Of a stretch of DNA of 64,000 bases, positions 54,001-64,000 are shown piece by piece. The stretch comes from Varroa destructor (Eukaryota; Arthropoda; Arachnida; Mesostigmata; Varroidae). The notes beneath the pieces are model-generated. The model was given only the letters and a program-made list of their open reading frames with translations, ran no database searches and had not been told where the DNA came from. Numbering within the stretch: the stretch's first letter is position 1; each line of letters begins with the position of its first letter. The stretch spans positions 30,965,956-31,029,955 of the forward strand of contig NW_019211460.1 in NCBI RefSeq assembly GCF_002443255.2, read 5' to 3'. Made by a program: the position numbers and the translations under genes.

Positions 54001-57000
54001 TCACTGGGGCGACTAGTCCCCCACAAACACGGGCTGAGTGGCAGACTTCGAAAAGTTGCAAGGGGTAAAGCGCTTGCCGATTTTACCCCACGCGTTGCGC
54101 GACCCAATTTCGTCATAGGAATTCGTCGACACTATCGTTGTGTTACGGGTGACGACACCGCAGCGATATTGTTGCCACATTAACGTTGTCATATCACAGA
54201 ATTGGCAATCGAAGTTCTCTCTAGTTGTTTGTTTCCCATGAGTTCCTTGGGCGTGTACACGTTTGCCTGAGCAAATTTTACATGCATATCAAATCGTTGT
54301 ACCTCGCATCGAACGAAGGTGAGCTTACATCATGACGATCATCATCATCGTGAAGTAACCTAGACGTTCACAATTGCATAGGCGGACCGTCGAGTAGTAG
54401 CTATTGGTAGCATACGACTCGATCATTTTTTTGCGCATATAAACTTTCTAGAATAATAGAAAACTACGGTTGAGAAAGACTCGCAGATACCAACATCGAA
54501 GTAGTTCAATTAGGTTTTGTTTGTTGGTCAAAACGAAAACGTACAACCAATGACAAGTTTCTGAACGCCTAGGTCTGAATTCCCGTACTTCTCTTTCTTC
54601 TTCCAACAGATAGGTTAAGCGGAAGAGATCGGGTCTCCCAGTGCCTGCAGGTGCATTTCGCACCATGTGAAACGGCCAACGATCCTGTTGCATTTTCACG
54701 CCCATCAGACATATCCACGGCGTCCTAACCGTGAGAAATAACAACATATTACTGCTTTGCCGATAGAACACCGCTTCTGAGCCGCGTGAGGGCAAAGCGT
54801 CGCAAGTTTCCGGCTTGTTTCACTCGCCAAATGGGGTAAAGTGAGTTTGTTCGAAGTGACGAAAATCGGACCATTTGACGTTATACTGTGTTACGAAATT
54901 TAGCCATGTTCACTTTATGTATTCTTCTTCAAATATCTAACGATGCGCTTGTACATTGGATAATATGTATAATATTGAAGGAGCATTTTGAATGCGCGGG
55001 TCGCCGTCGGAGTTCAGCAAGGAATATAGAGTTCGATTTGCGCTTTTCAGGTGCGAGTGGGCGTACGTCTTTCGAAGAACTGCCTATCGTTATAGTCGGT
55101 TCTTCACAGGAAATGGCGCCGCACGAGACGGCAGGACGCCGCTGGATTTCGCCAAAAAGTCACATGATTGAAGCCCACCAAGTCAGCTGCAATTGCCAGA
55201 CCGACCGACCGACCAACCAAAATTACGATCGCAAATCAATATCTCTGAGTGAGTAATAACTATTGAAGAGTTGTAAAAATTTAACTTTTTATATATAGAT
55301 ATCGAATTTGAGCCAGTCGTTGATCTTGAGTTACAGCGAGCAAATCTATTTGCTTGTATGCATCCGGGCAACCCGTGGCGTGTGAAATTGACGTTTGTGA
55401 AAAGTTTTGTGCGTACACGTTTTTGTGTATAAACATTTTGCTCCCATGCGTTTTGGCTCAGTCGTAAGTGTTGACAAACTAATAATTTTCAGTCCATTAT
55501 CTCGCCAATAAGTTGCCTGAAAGCAAAACCTTCTGAAAGAAGCCAGAAAACTTTGTCGGCGCGGACAAAAGCTTTCTTGACGTAATTTCGTCTTCGTTTA
55601 TTTTTTGCAAATTACAGACTTACTTTAGTCATCTCATTCTCCTATGTAAGCACGTTAGCCCCATATTAGAGCGCAATGAGAGACTGGTAATCAAATTATC
55701 GGATATCCGATCTCGGATTAGGCCAGACACTCAATTGGGCGTGTGGAACATTTGATATAATAGTGCACTGTCGTTATGCAATTGAAACTTTAACAAAAAA
55801 TAGAATATGTCACTTGATAATTCTGTTTGAAGATAGAACGGTAAAAGTTAGGAAACAATAATTATTTAGAACGAATGTATTACGCGGTCCACCTGGATTT
55901 GTTTCAAGAACACCGGTGAAACTAATAAATGCCACTCATACCAGCTACATAGAGACAAATAACCCTATTTTAATTATTAAATTAATTAAGTATTATACCT
56001 GCTCCAGCCATTGGCTGACATACGGAACTGAGTTAGCAAAGCTATAATAGCGAAATAATAAGCTGGTTGTCGAAGCGAAAAATCTGTTAAGCCAACCTCA
56101 TCCCTCCCCACAGCAATGATTGCTAGTCCCCCCCTTTCGAATAGCGGCGTTAAATAAACGGCCTGTTGAAAAAGCGAGCCATGGGAGTGTGACCTACACG
56201 ACGGAGCTGATAGTAGATAGTCTTTTAGCTCGTTTTCGAATGGGGACTGACACATGTACATAGTGGAGACGGTTTTCTGCCACCAAAAATTAAACTGGGT
56301 CGCTAGAGCGTTCCAATACGTAAAAAATGTAGCAGCGTTAGGAGTGACACAGGGGTTATATGGATTTTTTTGGGTTATATGGATGGGGTTCGTGAAAGCT
56401 GTATGACGACGGGTGCGGATCGGGCCATAGTGGACATCCACTGGAATAACAGCAGTAGCAGCAGAAGAAATCCGCGCGACGATTGTGCCCTTCTTTTGGC
56501 GCACTCGATTCGTCCTCGAAACAGTAACTGTTGTTTTTTTTACTGGCGATGTCTGCAGATACCCTCGACATGGTGGGCACCCAATTCATGGGAACTACCC
56601 GTACTAAATTAGTTGTTGCTGTTCCCGTACAGCAGAGTTCGTCAATGGCGTTTTCGTTTCTCCTCTCGACCTATTCTTCCCTTTCTCGTATTAGCCTGTC
56701 GACCTAAGGGTCGTGAACTTTTCGAGTTCGAAGGGCACCCCCTAACAATCTTCCAAAGAGAATCCTTCTTAGCATCAGAACGCCATCTAGTTCCCTGCAA
56801 TGCAATTATATTTTCCTACTTCAGATCGCTCTTCCACCCGAAATGCAAAAATAGATTAGCACCATCATTATTATTATTCACTACCTATAAATAAAAGGAT
56901 AAATGTTCTATAACACGTTTGGAAATCACTTCACCTTGACTCACTTGACGCGGAGAGTGGCGTCCATTATCAATATTTGGTTACTGTTTTGTATTATGCT

Positions 57001-57356
57001 CTTCGAAAAACAAAAATGGGCACATTTTTTGCATCAACACCGTTTCATTGTATTATCCTTTTTTTAGTGCTTGCGATCCGTCAGGGCTATTGGCCCATTG
57101 TAATGTCTTGCATCGAATGGCGGGGCAGCTAGTCGATCTAGTTTTTGTCTGAACACATTGTGCAGCGACAAAAACAATTAGGTCAGCAAAATTCTTCGTC
57201 TGCCTTTGTGAAGAGGCCATTGAAATGAGTTATAGCTTTACGACGGAGTCATCTTCTGGTCGAACGCCTGTGTTCTTATCAGACTGATGCTGTATGGTGA
57301 AGTTGTTGTTGGAGTAGGCCGCAGGGTCTCGTAGGAACATATGACGACGGCAAGGT

Positions 57357-57391
57357 GCGGCGGCGGCGGCGACGGCAACGGCGACGACGAT
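57357..57391. repeat. CGG/CGA trinucleotide repeat
   Basis: GCGGCGGCGGCGGCGACGGC followed by further GAC/GGC units, in a small GC-rich patch without a supported gene. Confidence 0.8.
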
Positions 57392-60300
57392 TGTATTCTC
57401 TGTCGACGGTATCGTCATCGGTGGCGATATGGGCAGCTTTTGAAGCTGTCGGAGAGAAATACATCTCGCAAAAGTGGGCAGATCCTATCCAGTGCAGACA
57501 TTACCCGTAGCTATGGTGTCGAGCAGTCACAGTATCATATGCAATGATGGACAATGCGCTAATATCATCTGTAAGCCACTTCAGGTTTAAGTAAATTGTC
57601 ACTGTATAACCTAATGCATCAACTATTTATATACGTCGCGAACTTTTGCCAACAACCGCTCCACTTAAGCTGTCCAGCACTTGGAGACAAGGACCGTAGC
57701 TAAGTCACGGGCATGAAGATTAGTGATTTGAAAATAACAAAAAAATCATCCATTTGCATACGTACCTACCGAGCGCATAATGTCATCAATTTATCTCAAT
57801 AGCGTACGATTAGGTCATGCATATACAAATTTTCATTGTTTCTAACAGAAGATGGTGTAAAGATATTGTGCTGCGAAGATGACCATATTTTATTATAATG
57901 TTGGCGTTTGTTCGAAGTTTCGAAGGTATGACGTCGTCCAGATAACTTGGAACTGCCCATCCAGGCTTAATTACATCAATTTAATACGTTGGAATTTCGT
58001 CGCGCTAAACTACAAGTGGAAACGTTAACGACCTCGATGGTGATGGCGATGGGATTTATTCCTACGATTTTGTCTGTTGATTGTTCCATCGACCAGTTGA
58101 TGAGTCTATATCGAGTTGGCTCCTTCAGACGATTCGAGAGAGATGAAAAAGGCCCTTTGGAAAAAGAAAAAATCAAGACAAAATATCGACGACCTCAAAT
58201 CAAATGGAGGCTCTTTCATTGCGATAAAAAAAATTTACAGATACTGTTCTTGGCAGTGTCACGCTGCTACACTAGTAACTTCGAAGTTCGAACTAAAAAT
58301 AGGCAGAAAACAAAATGGCGGATTTTTTTTGCTTGAGCTGTTTTCATTGTTGTTACTACTACTATATAAATGCGTTTTTAATTGTTTGTTATCGTAAAAC
58401 TGGTTCATGGCATTTGGATTTATTCTCTTGATTCAGCGTCGCGATGATTCATCCACTTTCCACGCAAAAAAATCTTTTCGGAAATACCATTTTTAGGTAT
58501 TGCCTTTGGATTCACAGTTGTCAAACAGAAAAGAGTCTCCTCAATATACTCAACCGGAATTGCGGCATCAAACAAATTGAATGGTAAAAGTTTTTCTTGA
58601 AGTAGGCTCTCGGAATTCCTCTGAAGCTTTTAGTTTGAATGCATTGCTCATACAGGGACTTTCAGCTGACGACGGCACCTGGAACCACAATGGCAACAAG
58701 TGACTGAATGATGATTCAAAGCTTTCGGTGTCTGTGGTTACTAATTGATGAAGTTACGATAATCGAACACAATGTAATTAATTATAAACTAAGTGACGTA
58801 TTGGACGCCTGCAGTCTCCAAGATGGGACTGCCGAAACGGCTTTGCTAAGAAAGCTGTTGCTGAACATGTTGGCGTCCATCGACCAATGGGCTCATGTGT
58901 TTTTATCAATGACCAATTCTACAAGTGGTCGTAGAGTAAGGGTTGTAGGTTCAACTAATACTAATTGTCAATTAAATGTTAATAAAATGTCTGTCAATGA
59001 AGGAATAATAATCGTGGTATGTTCATTGGCTTTCGAACCCATAGTGGTAAGTTGCCCTTAGCAACTGCTTCGATAGAGCTGACCAGTGATAAACTTCCCA
59101 TCTAAGCAGCTGGCCAGATACGCCATCCAATTAAAAATGTTAACGTCAATTGTCAAATATTCTCGCTTAATACTAAGTTGACTCAGCGAACTTTCTGCCA
59201 CAGTGCCGCCTTGAATGAAGTGCGGCTCGTATGGCACGAATGTACAAGTTTGCGTAACAAATTGTCGCGAATGATAATTTGTAGATATGCGTACGCGCGT
59301 GCGACCCGAAATCTGTTCTTCCCCACCCATTGAGCTTCTTGGGTCATCGACAGGATCGAAGACACTAAAAAGAACTTGAACGGAACATAGAGGCAGCGGC
59401 ACCATTAGAGTCAGCTCATAGTAAACAGCATAAGCAAACGAAAACGATATAACCAACGTGGACGAGCCATGATTATCTAAAGAGGACACCGACACCGAGC
59501 GTCCGTCACTCAACAAATATTGACCTTCTCGAAGGAAGTTGATGCTGCACAGGGTCCTGGGATAGGAAAGGATAGCAAGTTAGTTACGAGTGGGCATAGG
59601 CTTGTAGTCGGGACCGATGACGGTAGAGGCGGTGGCAGTCGTTCATTGATGTCCTTTCCATGACCGACACTCAGTCAGATCAACAAAGTTTGCAACCCTA
59701 GTGATATATTAGCCGCGATCCGTTCCCCTGTCCCGTGCTCTCCCCTTATAACGGTTGCTTCGGTGGCCTAACGCGACTACGCAGGATTTGCGCCGATGAA
59801 AATCGAACGGTATATACCGATAGGGTGCTAACATAAGGGTAGACATCGTCCAAGTTAACGTATATCGTGATACAACACAAAGTAGCGAAAAAAAACCTGC
59901 CCTTTTCACCTTTCCGCCATAAGCACAGCTATGCAACACGCGCAAGCCGGTTAAGGGATTTGCGAATTGTTGTTATACTCACAGATACAGAATACCAACA
60001 CCTTTGTCATTCGGACTCTAACCCTCAATGCAAATATTTGTTGTTTGCTGCCAGCGCCTGGGAACTGGCAGCAAGTGCTTCCCACGATTACAGTCTGTAC
60101 TGACACACAAATTAAACGGAAAATGTTTTTTCTCATTAATGTTAGTGGTAGTTGACCGGCGGGCTACCAAAGCTGACGACGGTTACCTCGGCTTAAAGTT
60201 ACACAAACGAAAAACACATCCGTAATTGTCACGCAGCAATAATGTTGCGGAAAAACAATAAATGTACTTTGACGGTTCAGAGCGTGCAACTAACGTGCCG

Positions 60301-61690
60301 CGTGCGTAACTCAGACCAAATAGGCTAAACGTCAATATAGTTTTTTAAAACATAGAAAAGTGTCATAGATAAATGTCAGCTACAGGAGCAACAGGATTAC
60401 GTCCGACCGACTGCTATTAGCCTAACCACACGACCAACTAGGTGTATGTTCAATTCGAATTTATGCTGTTCGTAATATTCAGTTTATATACATTATATAG
60501 TAATTAGCACACATTTATTATTGCCTATCAACTGCAGCCGCTTCGGCTGCCGTCATCGTAGGAGCTCATTTCATGTTACGTGAAGGATATGAAAAGACAC
60601 TAGTTCATTACATCTAGGTACCTGCCTTTACCAACTTCGTATCTCGTTATTGATCACTCATTGTATCAGTGGTCGCTTGAGGTGTGGAAAAGAGCACTAA
60701 ATAGAGCATTCAGCAGCGTTCTTCCGTTGTCCCGCCTTAGCCTCTGGTCCTAGCTTCACACTAACGCCTCGTAAGGACAGGCCTACTCGTGCACTCTCTA
60801 AATTGACAGCTTTGACGACCGCCAAACTCGACATCTTCGCTGCTTGAAGCCCTGCGGTCTGAACTCTGCAAACACAGACGACCTGGCGCCTTGAAACACC
60901 TGAGCTCTGCTCGGCTTTGAAACGCGCGCATTTTCGTTAGTTGTAGTCGTGGCTGTCGTTGTCGTCATCGTCGGAATGGCAGTAGTGGATTCACGGGGTG
61001 AGCCTCAAGGGACAGAAAGGAACCAAGAGAGAATATAGCGCGCTGCTGAAGTTCTGCGCATCGAAACAGAAGGAGTAAGCTGATGCGTCCGTCCAGTCTA
61101 GCTTTTTTTTAAACTGGACTATCCCGATTATATGTAAGATCTGGAAGGTTGCTGCAATGCTTTCGTTCTGAGTGTCGAAGCGGATCTTGCAGCGGAATTT
61201 TGCAAGCCGTATATGTGACAGGATGGATAGACTACAAAGATCGTGTCGGATATCGGGGGCGCGATGCAGGTCATTCGGGTTCATTGCTATTTAAACAAGT
61301 ACGTCACTACTTATGAAGCCAGACATTGCCACCTAAAAAAAAATCAAAACTTTTTCTTGTGACAAACGCGAATGTTACGACATTTGTGCTTTAACGATTT
61401 ACCGTTATCGTCGGAACGGAGTAAAATATTCCTCTTATATTAACTCCTCGAGATATCAACGGCTATCTTTTACTTACTTATGACTATACTATTTGAGCAT
61501 CACTTGTGATATTTACGAAAATTAGGATCAAGGCAATACGGAAACACGGATAACGATTAATTAAAACACTCAGCCAATAGGAACCGCGATGTAGGCAAAA
61601 CGTATTTTGAAAATCCATATCTACAGTATCATAGGCTCGTTGCATACATACATTCGTAGTGCGTTGATGCCTATAACGCCTAGTTCATTA

Positions 61691-62620
61691 ATCCGTTTCA
61701 CGCTGTTGAGTGAGCAATTTTCATTGAGCATTTTGGTTTGTTGCTTTTACTGTCTACTATCGGCCATCTTGAGATTGCTATAATTTGCTCTATTTAGCAT
61801 TGCGGACATTTTTTTTTGTTCTATGGATCCTTGTCCTTTGCCTCCCTTTCCGTCTCTCTCCGTCACTCCTGTTCCTCTTGGTGTCGATGTGAACGATACG
61901 TTTTCGTGGCGTTGCAGGTAGATCCACAGGGGGGTGAAGGGTTTCCGTTTTCGGTAGTGTGCCAATGACGATCGGTATGCGAACCGCTGTACGGTGACGC
62001 CGCTGCTTTACTAGTGACTCGTGAGATCCCCAGTGATGTCGAATATAGGAAGTTTGCTGTTGCGATAGCGAGCAGGAGCGGGACAGAAGGAGAAACTGTG
62101 CAGAAAAGACAGAACGCCGGCCATTCAGGCCGATAATAATCGCAATAGTGGCAGTCAAAGCGAACTCCTGTAGGGACATTGTCCTTTAGGCTACTCCGAG
62201 CGACTAACCCGTAGCGTTGTTTGTATCTTCTAGTGTCCGTCACAGAGGGGTTAATTCGGTCGTCAGCTATTCCGTAGACTTGCCTTCGTCCGCTGCCGTC
62301 TCTAACTAACGCATACACTTCTTCTGCATATTAAAACTACTATAGTGAAGGGGAAAAAAGCAGAGAAAGAAACTCGACTCGCACATAAATCCCGATAACT
62401 AAACAGTTGTGGTAGCGGGGGTCAACTACGAAAGAGTGGGCCGGTTGCAGGCAGATAGTAAAAGCAGCTCAATGGTTATTTATTGCAGAATTGTCCAATG
62501 TACACTTTCTTCTTGTCGTCGTTGTAGCTCCACCTGCGACTGCTAGCAGACTTAATCGACGATGGCCGATCAAGCTAGTTTAGCGCTGCGTCGACTTCGT
62601 CCGCCCAACCGTACCGTGTA
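61691..62620. other. GC-richer island near the right end
   Basis: Two overlapping minus-strand open frames (62318-61863 and 62179-61790) without recognised domains. A pyrimidine-rich tract with CTCTCTCCGTCACTCC lies near 61853. Possible promoter or untranslated exon. Confidence 0.3.
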
Positions 62621-64000
62621 CCCACACGTTTGTAAAGAGCAAGTCCATGGTCAGCCTGTAATTGTGGTATGCCTGCACATCGAAACAGGGAAAAGCTATT
62701 GAATGATTTATTTCTACTTAGATAGTACTACACTAAAAATGTTGGAACATATTTCAGACAGCTACATTACTCATGTCGTTTTCGTTATACCTTCAAATGT
62801 TGTTACTTGACAATAGTCAAGTGCTTTCAACATGGCCACTGAGCTCAACTCGTTTAGGTTAGACTGAAAATTTCGAACTTCCCTTTTTTTGTATAGTGGC
62901 TATGGCATAACACAGGCAAAACAAGAGCAATGTTAGTGCGGCTCAGAATTTCGACATGACGCCTTCTGTATTAAATTTTTTTTTAATTTTTTTTTTTATA
63001 ATTTTTTATTTTTTTAAATGAATTTTTTTTTCATTTTAAAATTTTAAATGAACTGTAAAAAAAAAAATTAGTTGGGTATGTGAGTTGAGTATTAAGAGAA
63101 TGTATGGCAAGAAGTATTGAGAATCTAAACACCGTACTACCTCACTTACAGCTATTGATTATGCTCAAAATTCCCTAGAGGTTCTTTTTGTATGAAAAGA
63201 AAAAACTAGAAACACATCAAAATCAGCTCTGATCATACGTCTAAATTAAGCAAGGCTAGTAGTCACAGCGTTCTCACGTTTTCTACCTTACTCATAATGT
63301 CTGGCCATTCTCTCAACGATAGTCATAGTATACATCTCCATAATGAAACACCTTGTGAAAGACGATGATTGGTTTTCGTCGGCCTTAGTAAGACTGAATC
63401 TTCTGAGCTGCGGACGGTTGTTATTACGCAATTCCAAGCAGACAACTCAGAAGCCTTGGACTTTGCTACACATTTCTAGTTCAAGTACGTTCGGAATTTT
63501 CGCTCGTGCTCGTCACCATCATCATCACAGTCATCCTGATGCTGTTGGAGGTAGCGTACGTCCATTCCACAATTTGTCGATGCTCGTCGACAGGTAGCTT
63601 TAACCCCATTGTCCATTCGTTCCGATGGGTGTGTAAAGGGCCATCCGGCAGCATCCTTCAGTTTCTATATACGAGAACACATTCACACCATAACGGCCGC
63701 AATGACACCCAGGGGCATTAGCTGATGTCACCACTGTGGTAGTGCGATTCGTCGCCTGAGTGCCGCCGCAATATCTGAATTTGCTCTTCTGTTTACCGGA
63801 AACTGATACCATCACAAGGTCTAGGAAAAGGCTCGTCTCGATCAGCCCTCTGGTCTCATGCTGAACAGCAGATACGCCTTACTGAAACGCTGCGTCGTTT
63901 TTTCATTGAGGAAAAGACTTTCCACTTCCTGACGTACAAGAATGTGACAGTCTTTTCTTTTTATGACTATTTGCAGTTGTCACTGTTGTTTTAATTTCGA
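62621..64000. other. AT-rich right end with T-homopolymer block
   Basis: 62970-63068 is a run of interrupted poly-T and A tracts, partly self-complementary (AAATGAA ... TTCATTT around 63018-63037). No gene was recognised up to the window end. Confidence 0.45.

Larger units (their letters stand above)
50451..61690. other. long intergenic or unassigned segment
   Basis: No gene supported. Open frames of 110-172 codons (minus 56504-55986, minus 54795-54448, minus 59516-59058, plus 54888-55256) show no recognised domain, repeat or consistent splice sites. Notable items: the hairpin at 51029-51083, GACC tandem units at about 55198-55212, and a CGG/CGA triplet run at 57357-57391. Confidence 0.35.

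Noticed and set aside
55986..56504. 172-codon minus-strand open frame
   Set aside because: No domain, repeat or exon border was recognised, and neighbouring frames are also open. I cannot support it as a gene.
59058..59516. 152-codon minus-strand open frame
   Set aside because: Somewhat protein-like but with no recognisable motif; without transcript or conservation data it is not supportable.

Overview
This is a eukaryotic, intron-containing, AT-rich nuclear segment, most probably from an arthropod. A mite or other chelicerate is my best guess, because of the short introns (117-645 bases), two intronless SoxB genes arranged tail to tail, and a decayed Ty3/gypsy gag at the left edge. The species cannot be fixed from the sequence. 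One 100-base run of N at 24002-24101 is a scaffold gap. Only four protein-coding genes can be supported; about 50 kb is intergenic or unassigned.

Layout. (1) 112-820: decayed Ty3/gypsy-type gag fragment. (2) 3523-8037, plus strand: complete 16-exon aldehyde dehydrogenase of the ALDH1/ALDH2 class, 496 residues, all catalytic residues intact and no mitochondrial presequence. (3) 8038-34058: about 26 kb with no gene I can support. It holds several GC-rich islands (about 8.9-10.2, 14.4-15.3, 24.2-24.8 and 28.1-28.6 kb), simple repeats, a GC hairpin and the gap. (4) 34.1-47.3 kb: a SoxB locus. A plus-strand SoxB gene (34300-35403) and a minus-strand paralogue (46946-45741) converge on each other. 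Between them lies a minus-strand membrane-protein gene with a C-terminal PPSY motif (38032-37290). (5) 47.3-64 kb: no supported gene, but a large CpG- and triplet-rich island at 48.9-50.4 kb and another at 61.8-62.6 kb, which could be promoters or untranslated first exons of transcripts not resolved here.

The SoxB pair is the most interesting part. The two proteins share an unusual Met/Gln-rich N-terminus, an acidic motif, a nearly identical HMG box and a C-terminal [10 protein letters not shown] block, so they look like a lineage-restricted duplication. Both genes have a perfect CRE (TGACGTCA) followed by the same GGCTCC.CC block, then a TATA box and an initiator-like site. Both 3' untranslated regions carry a Pumilio-type UGUANAUA site about 170-195 bases after the stop codon. 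An inverted pair of SOX consensus sites lies upstream of the plus-strand copy, which suggests auto- or cross-regulation. Another CRE plus TATA combination without an obvious gene lies between them at about 41.8-41.9 kb. I found no evidence for a wholly new system; the regulatory parallels around the two SoxB genes are the best candidates for something undescribed.
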